A stretch of DNA of 64,000 nucleotides from Reichenbachiella faecimaris (GTDB lineage: Bacteria > Bacteroidota > Bacteroidia > Cytophagales > Cyclobacteriaceae), in NCBI RefSeq assembly GCF_900176375.1, contig NZ_FWYF01000005.1, forward strand, positions 124,001 to 188,000, in the 5' to 3' direction. A program made the position numbers and the translations under genes. A model generated the notes under the pieces. It made no database searches. It was given only the letters and a program-made list of their open reading frames with translations, and was not told where the DNA came from. Shown here one piece after another: positions 9,028 through 17,215 of this stretch (its first letter is position 1; each line of letters begins with the position of its first letter).

Positions 9028-9056
9028 GATGCAACCCTTTTTCAGGGAATTGCATC
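9028..9056 (+). promoter_or_regulatory. Hairpin before FtsX permease gene
   Basis: GATGCAA (9028-9034) pairs with TTGCATC (9050-9056), and CCC with GGG inside, with a T-rich loop and a two-base bulge. No T-run follows, so it is not a standard terminator. It lies 33 bases before the start codon and could be a leader structure or the end of the lipoprotein mRNA. Confidence 0.4.
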
Positions 9057-9089
9057 TTGGGAGTATTGTGAACTCAAAACTCAAAGACT

Positions 9090-11525
9090 ATGCTTAAAAA
9101 TTTTATCAACATTGCATTTAGAAACTTATTGAAACATAAGTTTTATTCCTTTCTCAACATCCTAGGTTTATCCATTGGCTTGTCCTGTTTTATGGTTATT
9201 TCACTTTTTGTGACAGATGAACTTTCATTTGATGCGTTTCATAAGGATTCTGAGAATATTTATCGAGTGGATTTTGCGGCAAAGTTAAATGGCTCGGATC
9301 ATATTGCTGGTAAAGTAGGTGCTCCTGCGGCTCAAGCCTTATTGAATGATTATCCCATTGTAAAAGATGCTATTCGAGTTTCTGCCACTGGCAATTGGTT
9401 CATAAAAGAAAAAGGCTTTGAAAAAACCTTTAAAGAAGAGCATGTACTCATGGCAGACTCTAATTTCTTTTCATTTTTCACAGTGCCAATGATTCATGGT
9501 AATCCAGAAACTGTTCTAGTAAGACCTAATACACTTGTAATGGATCAGACTACTGCAAGGAAAATGTTTGGCCAGGACAATCCAGTAGGAAAAACATTGG
9601 TACTGGACAATACCACTGATTATGAGGTTACTGGCGTATATGAGGACTTGCCTAAAAATTCTCATTTTCGACAGAACATCATTCTTTCAGTGGCTAGTTT
9701 TCCTAGAAGGGCTAAAAGTACGAATTGGGTCAATACCAGTTTTAACACTTATATAAAATTTCAAGATGGAATTGATTCGAAACAGTTAGAGGAAAATTTC
9801 CCTGAATTGATTGAAAAATATATTGGCCCATTGATTCAAAAATTTTTCGGCCAGTCCTTGGCTGAATTCAAAGAAGCTGGAAATAATGTAGGTTTTTCAT
9901 TATTTCCTATGGAAATGATTCACCTTCATTCTGATAAAGATGGCGAATTGGCTCCAAATAGTGACATCAGCTATATCTATATTTTTTCCGCGGTTGCTAT
10001 ATTTATTCTGCTACTGGCTTGCATCAATTTTATGAATCTGGCTACAGCAAGATCCGCAAGTAGAGCTAAAGAAGTGGGTGTAAGAAAGGTGATGGGCGCA
10101 CTCAAAAATCAGCTGATTTATCAGTTTATTTCTGAAGCTCTGGTCATTAGTTTTTTCTCTTTTTTGATCGCTTATTTATTAACTATAGTTTTCTTGCCGT
10201 CCTTCAATGAACTGGCGTCCAAGGAGCTTACAGTTGCTCAACTATTCAATGGTACCTATGTATTACTCATGGTTGTGATCATGCTCGTGGTGGGATTGTT
10301 TGCAGGGAGTTATCCCGCATTTTATCTGTCCAGATTTCAGCCTGCTGAAGTACTGAAAGGAAAAGTGAAATTGGGAATGAAAAGCGGAGCCTTGAGAAGT
10401 CTGCTTGTGATATTTCAGTTTAGCATTTCTATCGTGCTGATGATCGGAACAGCAGTAGTATTTGATCAACTCTCATTTATTCAGAACAAAAAACTGGGTT
10501 TTAATAAGGATCAAATTCTAATGGTGGAGGATGCTTGGATATTGGATAAAAAAGTAGAAACATTCAAGACCGAAGTTAAGAGAAATATAAATGTAGAAAA
10601 TGCGACTGTAGCTAGTTTCACTCCTGTTGGTGGAAATAATAACAGCGATCTCTTTTTCAAAAGTCCATCAGGGGAGGCTGATCAAAGTATGGTGATTGAT
10701 CTAGCAGAAGTAGATCATGACTTTATAGAAACACTCGGCATTGAGATGGCCAAAGGGAGATTTTTCTCTAAGGAATTTTTATCTGATAGTAATTCCGTGG
10801 TGATCAACAAAGCTGCAGTTAAAATGTTTGGCTATGAAAATCCTATTGGTGATAAAATATATACTTATGGTGGAAGTCAGGAGGAACCAGAGGTTTTAGA
10901 CTTTAAAATTATAGGAGTGATGGAGGACTTTCATTTCAAATCATTGCGAGATAATATTACCCCGTTGGTTTTCTTTCTTGGTAAGAGCACAGGCTTTGCA
11001 ATGTTTAAAATCAATACTGGAAATATTCAACAGACCATTGCTGACATAGAGCAAACATGGGCAGATATTGCACCAGGTCAACCATTTACCTATAGCTTCA
11101 TGGATCAGAAGTTTGATAGCATGTATGAAGCAGAACAGAAAATTGGAAAGATTTTCACTGTTTTTGCTATTCTGGGAATTTTGATCGCATGTCTTGGGTT
11201 GTTTGGATTGGCTTCATTTACGGCTGAACAGAAAACCAAAGAAATTGGTATTAGAAAGGCACTGGGAGCATCCAGCTCTGGCATTGTTTTTATGCTCTCC
11301 AAAAATTTCATCAAGCTAGTGGCAGTTGCTTTCGTTTTGGCGGTTCCGGCAGCCTATTTTGCCATGGGATATTGGTTAGAAGATTTTGCCTATAGAACAG
11401 AGATTAAACCAGTAACATTTATAGGAATAGGAATTTTGGCTTTTGCTATAGCCTGGTTGACAATGGGATTCCAATCATGGAAAGCTGCAAGGTTAAATCC
11501 AGTTCAATCCTTGAGAGAAGAATAA
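9090..11525 (+). CDS. MacB/FtsX-type ABC transporter permease (orphan)
   Basis: An 811-residue inner-membrane protein with the duplicated layout typical of Bacteroidota. Each half has a membrane helix, a MacB-type periplasmic domain and an FtsX membrane domain. The first half starts with MLKNFINIAFRNLLKHK and the helix FLNILGLSIGLSCF. FtsX helices with the motif ARSASRAKEVGVRKVMGA lie near 325-345, and a second copy EQKTKEIGIRKALGAS near 712-727. Such proteins couple to a separate ATPase to move lipoproteins, lipids or peptides or to signal mechanically; the ATPase is not encoded next to it. Ends at a strong terminator. Substrate is unknown. Confidence 0.9.
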   Translation: MLKNFINIAFRNLLKHKFYSFLNILGLSIGLSCFMVISLFVTDELSFDAFHKDSENIYRVDFAAKLNGSDHIAGKVGAPAAQALLNDYPIVKDAIRVSATGNWFIKEKGFEKTFKEEHVLMADSNFFSFFTVPMIHGNPETVLVRPNTLVMDQTTARKMFGQDNPVGKTLVLDNTTDYEVTGVYEDLPKNSHFRQNIILSVASFPRRAKSTNWVNTSFNTYIKFQDGIDSKQLEENFPELIEKYIGPLIQKFFGQSLAEFKEAGNNVGFSLFPMEMIHLHSDKDGELAPNSDISYIYIFSAVAIFILLLACINFMNLATARSASRAKEVGVRKVMGALKNQLIYQFISEALVISFFSFLIAYLLTIVFLPSFNELASKELTVAQLFNGTYVLLMVVIMLVVGLFAGSYPAFYLSRFQPAEVLKGKVKLGMKSGALRSLLVIFQFSISIVLMIGTAVVFDQLSFIQNKKLGFNKDQILMVEDAWILDKKVETFKTEVKRNINVENATVASFTPVGGNNNSDLFFKSPSGEADQSMVIDLAEVDHDFIETLGIEMAKGRFFSKEFLSDSNSVVINKAAVKMFGYENPIGDKIYTYGGSQEEPEVLDFKIIGVMEDFHFKSLRDNITPLVFFLGKSTGFAMFKINTGNIQQTIADIEQTWADIAPGQPFTYSFMDQKFDSMYEAEQKIGKIFTVFAILGILIACLGLFGLASFTAEQKTKEIGIRKALGASSSGIVFMLSKNFIKLVAVAFVLAVPAAYFAMGYWLEDFAYRTEIKPVTFIGIGILAFAIAWLTMGFQSWKAARLNPVQSLREE

Positions 11526-11549
11526 GCATTGATTTCAAGTTGAGTTTAG

Positions 11550-11577
11550 GCCGTGCCCTCAGGCACGGCTTTCTTTT
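11550..11577 (+). terminator. Strong intrinsic terminator after FtsX permease
   Basis: GCCGTGCC (11550-11557) and GGCACGGC (11562-11569) form a perfect eight-base stem with loop CTCA, followed by TTTCTTTTT. It terminates the plus-strand permease gene; the convergent gene has no T-run on its side. Confidence 0.93.
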
Positions 11578-12530
11578 TAGTTTGTTACGCCTATATGTAT
11601 CAACGCGTCGCCTCTGTTGATCACTGGATTGTTGTTGATAGCAATGGCATAGCCAGAAATGGGTGCTTTCATTTTATGTTCGAAATCTCCATAAGGCCCA
11701 GTGATTAGGCCAACTACTGTTCCTTTTTCAACAAATTCCCCTGTCCTAAAAAATGAGTGGTAAATTCCCGCTGATTTCGCTCTAACCCATGATGATTTTT
11801 TAATAAAAAAAGAATCTTCTTTGGAATCAGGTGCTTCATTTCTCATTTTCAGATGTTTCATCACGCGTAGCAATCCATCAACACCCACATCAATCGCATG
11901 TTTTCTCAGACGGAGTGATTCCCCACCTTCAAAAACCAAGATTGATTTACCAGATTTGGCGGCTTCCTTTCTGAACGATTTTTCCCTAAAGGGTGAATGA
12001 ATCATAAACTTGGGTGAAAAAGCTTTTGCTAATTCTAAGTTTTTTGGGTCATCAAGCTGCGCTCTGATTTGAGGGTAGTTATTGATTCGTGCACCTCCTG
12101 TGTGAAAATCTATACCATAATCTATTAGGGGCAATATGTCTTGAGTCAGACGATGGGCGAGCTGGCTGGCCAATGAGCCATTCCTTGTGCCAGGAAAGCT
12201 CCTATTCATGTCTTTGCCACCATCAGCAGTTTGTCTGGAAAATTGTATAAATCCATAAACATTAAGGATAGGAATACAAATCATACTGCCAATGAGTGGC
12301 CTATGATATTTTTTGGCAATTATTCTACGTACGATTTCAATGCCATTGATTTCGTCACCATGCATACCGCCAGTGATGAGCAGGGTAGGGCCTGGTTTTT
12401 TGGAGCGACTGACAATGATTGGGATATCAATGGGGGTTCGGCTAGGCAATTTGGCAATTTGAGCATCAATTTGCTTCTCCTCACCAGGTGCTATTGTAAT
12501 ACCTGCGATATTTATGTCCTGTAGCTCCAT
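11577..12530 (-). CDS. Succinylglutamate desuccinylase/aspartoacylase-family hydrolase
   Basis: A 317-residue zinc-dependent hydrolase of the AstE/AspA type. The zinc ligands are visible as GGMHGDE (H57, E60) and DFHTGG (H143). The C-terminal part (about 245-317) is a beta-barrel-like domain with GLITGPYGD. The family cleaves N-acyl amino acids or related amide bonds. It starts three bases after the rimK-like gene, as the last gene of an operon with RimK and a retropepsin-like protease. That context, common in Bacteroidota and Proteobacteria, suggests work on glutamate-modified proteins or peptides rather than arginine catabolism. The precise substrate is unknown. Confidence 0.88.
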   Translation of the reverse strand: MELQDINIAGITIAPGEEKQIDAQIAKLPSRTPIDIPIIVSRSKKPGPTLLITGGMHGDEINGIEIVRRIIAKKYHRPLIGSMICIPILNVYGFIQFSRQTADGGKDMNRSFPGTRNGSLASQLAHRLTQDILPLIDYGIDFHTGGARINNYPQIRAQLDDPKNLELAKAFSPKFMIHSPFREKSFRKEAAKSGKSILVFEGGESLRLRKHAIDVGVDGLLRVMKHLKMRNEAPDSKEDSFFIKKSSWVRAKSAGIYHSFFRTGEFVEKGTVVGLITGPYGDFEHKMKAPISGYAIAINNNPVINRGDALIHIGVTN

Positions 12531-12533
12531 TAA

Positions 12534-13433
12534 TCAGGCATCTACTTTTTTTCTTTTTTTCGACATTCCATTTTCAATATACTCAACTATTTTGCTGGCA
12601 ATGTCAACCCCTGTGGCCTTCTCTATGCCTTCCAATCCTGGAGAAGAATTGACCTCAAGGATTAATGGCCCCCTTTTGGACTGTAGCATGTCTACGCCAG
12701 CTATTTTTAGTCCCATGGCTTCTGCAGCTTTCAATGCAGCAGTTTTCTCCGCTCTTTTGAGTTTGATTATATTGGCACTGCCGCCTCTGTGAAGATTAGA
12801 CCGGAATTCACCTTCTTTTCCTTGTCTCTTCATAGCGCCCACAACCTCGCCATTTACAATAAAGGCTCGAATATCAGCTCCACCAGACTCTTCAATAAAT
12901 TCCTGAAGTATTACTCTGGCTTTTAAACCTTCAAAGGCTTCTACTACAGATTTGGCCGCCTTTTTGGATTCTGCGAGTACTACACCCAATCCTTGTGTCC
13001 CTTCTAATAGTTTAATGACCAAAGGTGCGTTACCCACATGATCTATGGTATTGTTTTCTTCTTTGGAAAAATTGGTGAATGCTGTCTTGGGCATACCTAT
13101 GCCAGATCTGGATAGTATCTGAAGACTTCTCAATTTGTCTCTCGATCTTGTAATGGCCAGGGAACTGACAGCAGAGAATACTTTCATCATTTCAAATTGT
13201 CTCACTACAGCAGTCCCATAGAATGTGACTGATGCGCCTATCCTAGGAATGATGGCATCCACATCCTCCAGTTTTTTACCTTGATAGTAAATGGACGGAC
13301 CACTTTCTTCGACAATGATGTCGCATTTGAGGTGATCAATGATTACACCTTCATGACCTCTATTTGTTATAGCTTCAAGTAATCTGCGAGTAGAGTATAG
13401 CTTAGGATTTCTTGATAGAATGCCTATTTTCAT
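12534..13433 (-). CDS. rimK: RimK-family alpha-L-glutamate ligase
   Basis: A 299-residue ATP-grasp enzyme. It has the pre-grasp domain ([36 protein letters not shown]), the glycine-rich ATP loop [15 protein letters not shown] and metal-binding [14 protein letters not shown] near residue 260-273. RimK adds glutamate residues to the C-terminus of ribosomal protein S6 in enterobacteria and can make short poly-glutamate; the target here is not shown. The start codon overlaps the stop of the preceding protease gene by four bases (ATGA). A short Lys/Arg tail ([10 protein letters not shown]) ends the protein. Confidence 0.92.
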   Translation of the reverse strand: MKIGILSRNPKLYSTRRLLEAITNRGHEGVIIDHLKCDIIVEESGPSIYYQGKKLEDVDAIIPRIGASVTFYGTAVVRQFEMMKVFSAVSSLAITRSRDKLRSLQILSRSGIGMPKTAFTNFSKEENNTIDHVGNAPLVIKLLEGTQGLGVVLAESKKAAKSVVEAFEGLKARVILQEFIEESGGADIRAFIVNGEVVGAMKRQGKEGEFRSNLHRGGSANIIKLKRAEKTAALKAAEAMGLKIAGVDMLQSKRGPLILEVNSSPGLEGIEKATGVDIASKIVEYIENGMSKKRKKVDA

Positions 13434-13867
13434 TTTTGTGTGTTTTTTAATTTGAATGATAAATCTTTTAGTTGAACATCTACTTTAAAGTGTCCGACAA
13501 GTAATTTTCTGCCTAATAGAATGGGGTACTTCATTTCAGTCCGATCTGTTAGGGAAAAAGTTGTTTTGAAGCGTTTGTTGAAAAGTACCACGGTCGTTTT
13601 TATAATATAGCGTTCTTCTACGTGACCTGACGAGCTTTTAATTTTTTTCTTGAAAAAATCGGCACTGTGGAATGAGTTTTCTTCGCCACTTCCATCCAAA
13701 GGGATACTAAAAACAATGCTGTCTACCCCTTCAAAATCTTTGTGCTCTATTTTAGAACAATGGATGGAAGATCTATTGGCTCCTGTATCGATTTTAGCCT
13801 CTATGTTTTCTAATCCAAATTCTGGTAAATCAATTTTATCTATTCGTCCAATTGTAATTTTCTCCAT
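13430..13867 (-). CDS. Retropepsin-like protease (ATP-dependent zinc protease family)
   Basis: A 145-residue protein of the family known as putative ATP-dependent zinc protease (PF05618), which has a retropepsin-like fold. The catalytic-type triad DTG is at residues 27-29 ([13 protein letters not shown]). I chose ATG 13867 over the upstream TTG. There is no signal peptide, so it is cytoplasmic. In Pseudomonas a gene of this kind (rimB) sits with rimK and modulates glutamylation; here it leads the same operon and overlaps rimK by four bases. A role in trimming or regulating RimK products is inference from that context. Confidence 0.85.
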   Translation of the reverse strand: MEKITIGRIDKIDLPEFGLENIEAKIDTGANRSSIHCSKIEHKDFEGVDSIVFSIPLDGSGEENSFHSADFFKKKIKSSSGHVEERYIIKTTVVLFNKRFKTTFSLTDRTEMKYPILLGRKLLVGHFKVDVQLKDLSFKLKNTQK

Positions 13868-14098
13868 GGTCAAAAGCCAAGTTTAATAATCAACGTTCAG
13901 TTCTTTTTTTTTGGGACAAGTTAGTTTGCCTAAACGATTTGCAGCTCATACCCAAGGTTTTATTTTGATGAAATATTTAGTCGCAAAAAGTCGTCTTAAG
14001 GAAGAGTTTTAATTATTCGTCAATGGAAATAAAAATGCTATTTTGCATAAAACGATTGCGCACTAAAATAAGGAACCAACACGTCTAAGCATAAAAAA

Positions 14099-15307
14099 AT
14101 GACCACAGCCATTATAATCACATTTTGTTCTCTATTGTTAATTGCCTACTTGTTTAACCTGACCTCAGCTCGTACTAAAATTCCGTCTGTGATTTTATTA
14201 CTGGCACTGGGCTGGGCTCTTAAGCAAGGGACTGAATTTTTGGAGGTAAAAGTGCCTAATCTATCAGCTATTTTACCAGTACTTGCCACAGCTGGCTTGA
14301 TTTTGATCGTTTTGGAAGGGTCGTTGGAATTGAGGTTGAACAAATCAAAGTTGCCATTGATAAAGCAGTCATTTTTAGGTGCCTTGCTTTCTATGGTGAT
14401 CTTGTCTGTGATTCTGGCTTATGCATTTTCATTGTTGGGTGACTACTCTTTTTTGAGGTGTTTGACTAATGCAATTCCACTGTGTATCATCAGCAGTGCC
14501 ATTGCTGTACCAAGTGTCTCCAACCTTTCCGAATTTGACCGTGAGTTTGTGATTTATGAAAGTAGCCTTTCGGACATTTTGGGGGTTTTGTTTTTCAATT
14601 TTGTGCTGTTGTACGAAAGTATAGGTGTTTCCTCGTTTGGTCATTTTAGTATTCAATTGGTAGCCATTATCGTTATTTCCTTTGTTGCTACTATAGGCCT
14701 TTCTATGCTCATTAGCCGCATTGATCATCATATCAAATTCATACCTATCATTTTGTTGGTTATTTTGATTTATACAGTACTAAAGATTTATCACCTGCCT
14801 GCACTTATATTTATTCTGATTTTTGGCCTATTTATAGGGAATATTGATAGGCTCAGATGGTTTGCCTGGATAGATAAATTCAAACTCGAAGTATTGGAAG
14901 TGGAAAGTGAAAAATTTAAAGATCTAACCATAGAACTGGCTTTTTTAGTTCGAGCACTGTTTTTCATTCTTTTTGGTTTCCTTTTAGAAACTTCAGATAT
15001 CTTGAATTTACAAACACTGATTTGGTCCATTGGAATAGTTGCTTTTTTCGTTCTCGCACGAAGTTTGCAGTTGCGCATATCCAGACTAGCCTTTAAACCT
15101 TTGTTGTTTGTGGCTCCGCGAGGTTTGATTACTATTCTTCTTTTTTTGAGTATTGAGCCTGCTCAGCAAATTCCATTTGTAAACAATTCATTGATTATTC
15201 AAATCATATTATTAACGGCTGTGGTAATGGCAATTGGAATTATGATTACCTCTACAGAAGAGGTGAGTGAAATCGAAGCAGTTGATGGGCAAGAATGGGA
15301 TAAATAG
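14099..15307 (+). CDS. Cation:proton antiporter (CPA family)
   Basis: A 402-residue membrane protein with about 12-13 hydrophobic helices and no cytoplasmic regulatory domain. The N-terminus (SARTKIPSVILLLALGWAL) and helix LPVLATAGLILIVLEGSLEL fit sodium/proton exchangers of the CPA1/CPA2 group, as does the unwound-helix region ISSAIAVPSVSNL. It likely exchanges sodium or potassium for protons at the inner membrane. The gene is followed after 37 bases by the formylglycine-generating-enzyme-like gene, probably in one transcript. Ion specificity cannot be read from the sequence. Confidence 0.85.
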   Translation: MTTAIIITFCSLLLIAYLFNLTSARTKIPSVILLLALGWALKQGTEFLEVKVPNLSAILPVLATAGLILIVLEGSLELRLNKSKLPLIKQSFLGALLSMVILSVILAYAFSLLGDYSFLRCLTNAIPLCIISSAIAVPSVSNLSEFDREFVIYESSLSDILGVLFFNFVLLYESIGVSSFGHFSIQLVAIIVISFVATIGLSMLISRIDHHIKFIPIILLVILIYTVLKIYHLPALIFILIFGLFIGNIDRLRWFAWIDKFKLEVLEVESEKFKDLTIELAFLVRALFFILFGFLLETSDILNLQTLIWSIGIVAFFVLARSLQLRISRLAFKPLLFVAPRGLITILLFLSIEPAQQIPFVNNSLIIQIILLTAVVMAIGIMITSTEEVSEIEAVDGQEWDK

Positions 15308-15344
15308 TATAATTTAGAAATTTGAAATGCAGTCAAAAAACGGA

Positions 15345-16400
15345 ATGAAAAATTTCAATAGCATAGTAGTCATGTTGCTAAGTCTATGGGCTTGTACTTC
15401 AAAGCAATCAGCAACTGATCATCAGGCGAAAGCAAGTACTAAACAACCACCGCCTCCTGAAGGAATGGTTTATATTCCTGAAGGGGCTTTTGTGATGGGC
15501 AATGAAGGAGAGGAGGCCAGTACGGTAGAAGGACCTGAATTTGCAGTGGAGCTTTCTGGGTTTTATATGGACGTGACTGAGGTGACAAATGCGCAGTTTA
15601 GAGATTTTGTAAATGCTACTGGATACCAAACTATTGCAGAACGTCCTGTAGACTGGGAAGAACTGAAAAAACAACTACCTGAAGGAGTGGAGAGGCCTGC
15701 GGACTCACTTTTGATGCCAGGTTCTCTCATATTTGCTCCAATGCCTGAAGTAGCCAATTTGTATGATATTTCTCAATGGTGGGCTTGGCAGACCGGGTCA
15801 GACTGGTTGCATCCTTATGGTTCTCAGAGCAATATAGAAGGGAAAGAGAATCATCCAGTGGTTCATATTGCTTATGAGGATGCTGAAGCCTATGCTAAGT
15901 GGGCTGGTAAAAGATTGCCAACGGAAGCAGAGTGGGAATATGCGGCACGTGGTGGTTCTCAACAGTCCTTTGCTTGGGGGGAAGAGCTGACGCCTGATGG
16001 ACAGTATTTAGCCAATTTTTTCCAAGGGATCTTCCCAGGTGGTAACACCGTTCTGGATGGATTCGATAAAACAGCTCCAGTGAAAAGTTATCCTCCTAAT
16101 GGCTATGGTCTCTATGATATGATTGGTAATGTATGGGAGTGGACAGCTAATTGGTATCGACCAGACAGTCATCTGTTAACTAAAAATAAGTCCATAACAG
16201 TTTGCCGCAATCCAACAGGTCCAGAATCCAGCTTTGATCCTCAAGAGCCACAAGTCCCTAAACGAGTAATCAAGGGAGGATCATTTTTATGCAGTGATCA
16301 ATATTGTAGTAACTATAGACCCAGTGCCAGAATGGCCACAGCCATAGATTCAGGGCAAGAGCATCTTGGATTTAGATGTGTACGGGATGTGATTAATTGA
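15345..16400 (+). CDS. Formylglycine-generating-enzyme (SUMF1) family lipoprotein with intact active-site cysteines
   Basis: A 351-residue protein with a short signal peptide and lipobox-like LWAC (C17). I chose ATG 15345; ATG 15327 is the alternative. The FGE-sulfatase domain spans about 40-348: PEGAFVMG, NHPVVHIAYEDAEAYAKW, LPTEAEWEYAARGG, YGLYDMIGNVWEWT and GGSFLCSDQYCSNYRPSAR. The last motif keeps both copper-binding cysteines (C316 and C321) that define true formylglycine-generating enzymes, which convert a sulfatase Cys to formylglycine. GldJ/GldK-type relatives in Bacteroidota lack this pair. No sulfatase is in the window, so the substrate protein must be elsewhere. Exported FGE activity is inference. 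Confidence 0.88.
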   Translation: MKNFNSIVVMLLSLWACTSKQSATDHQAKASTKQPPPPEGMVYIPEGAFVMGNEGEEASTVEGPEFAVELSGFYMDVTEVTNAQFRDFVNATGYQTIAERPVDWEELKKQLPEGVERPADSLLMPGSLIFAPMPEVANLYDISQWWAWQTGSDWLHPYGSQSNIEGKENHPVVHIAYEDAEAYAKWAGKRLPTEAEWEYAARGGSQQSFAWGEELTPDGQYLANFFQGIFPGGNTVLDGFDKTAPVKSYPPNGYGLYDMIGNVWEWTANWYRPDSHLLTKNKSITVCRNPTGPESSFDPQEPQVPKRVIKGGSFLCSDQYCSNYRPSARMATAIDSGQEHLGFRCVRDVIN

Positions 16401-16498
16401 GCCTTTGGGGTATTGGTTTTCAGTTATTAACTCTATCAATTATTGGTAGAATTTATGATAACCTAGTTCAAGACAAGACATTGATTAGAATAGTCAAG

Positions 16499-16523
16499 TC
16501 TCTGGTCTTCAGGGATTTTTTTT
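16499..16523 (+). terminator. Intrinsic terminator after FGE-like gene
   Basis: TCTCTG (16499-16504) pairs with CAGGGA (16510-16515), with one G-U pair and loop GTCTT, followed directly by eight T (16516-16523). It would end the antiporter/FGE transcript about 100 bases after the stop. Confidence 0.7.
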
Positions 16524-16606
16524 GACTCGCCTATTAGTTTATGATTGGCAATATTTTATCTTCACGATTTAATAATTGATTAAAATTAAAGTTTAGCCAC
16601 AATAAA

Positions 16607-17215
16607 ATGAAGATACTCGCCATAGGAAGAAATTATGCAAAGCATATAGAGGAGCTAAACAATGAAAGACCAGACGAGCCACTAGTTTTTAGCAAGCCAG
16701 AGACTGCCATATTGAAAAATAATGCGGCGTTCTATTATCCGGATTTTTCTAAGGACATCCACCATGAAGTAGAGATTTTAGTCAAAATTTGCAAAGTAGG
16801 AAAAAACATTGATGAGAAATTTGCTCATAAGTATTACGAAGAGATTGGTATAGGAGTAGATTTTACAGCAAGAGACTTGCAAGCCAAGGCTAAGGCCAAA
16901 GGATTGCCCTGGGATTTGGCCAAAGGGTTTAACGGATCGGCTCCAATTTCTGAGTTTGTACCAAAATCTAAATTTGATTTATCCAATCTGAACTTCAGTC
17001 TAAAAAAGGAGGGTGAAAATGTGCAAGTAGGCAATACTTTCATGATGCTATTCAGTATAGATTATATCATTTCTTATGTGTCTAAATTTTTTATGTTGAA
17101 GAAAGGAGACATCATTTTCACAGGTACTCCAGAAGGGGTAGGGCCTGTGAAAATAGGACAAAGGCTAGAAGCATTTATTGAGGACGAAAAGATGATGGAT
17201 TTTGAAATTAAGTAA
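16607..17215 (+). CDS. Fumarylacetoacetate hydrolase-family protein
   Basis: A 202-residue protein of the FAH/acylpyruvase type. It has MKILAIGRNYAKH at the start, the metal and catalytic motif HHEVEILVKI near residue 46-55, GIGVDFTARDLQ and the end motif KGDIIFTGTPEGVGPV. Family members hydrolyse or decarboxylate acylpyruvates and similar diketo acids using magnesium. It is cytoplasmic. The next gene begins inside its last 14 bases, although that gene encodes an exported peptidase with no obvious metabolic link. Exact substrate unknown. Confidence 0.9.
   Translation: MKILAIGRNYAKHIEELNNERPDEPLVFSKPETAILKNNAAFYYPDFSKDIHHEVEILVKICKVGKNIDEKFAHKYYEEIGIGVDFTARDLQAKAKAKGLPWDLAKGFNGSAPISEFVPKSKFDLSNLNFSLKKEGENVQVGNTFMMLFSIDYIISYVSKFFMLKKGDIIFTGTPEGVGPVKIGQRLEAFIEDEKMMDFEIK

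Noticed and set aside
14429-15078. Minus-strand open frames under the antiporter gene
   Set aside because: They lie opposite a clear membrane-protein gene and have no motif.
15345-16400. GldJ or GldK-type gliding protein instead of FGE
   Set aside because: Those relatives lack the paired active-site cysteines seen here, and no other gld genes are adjacent.
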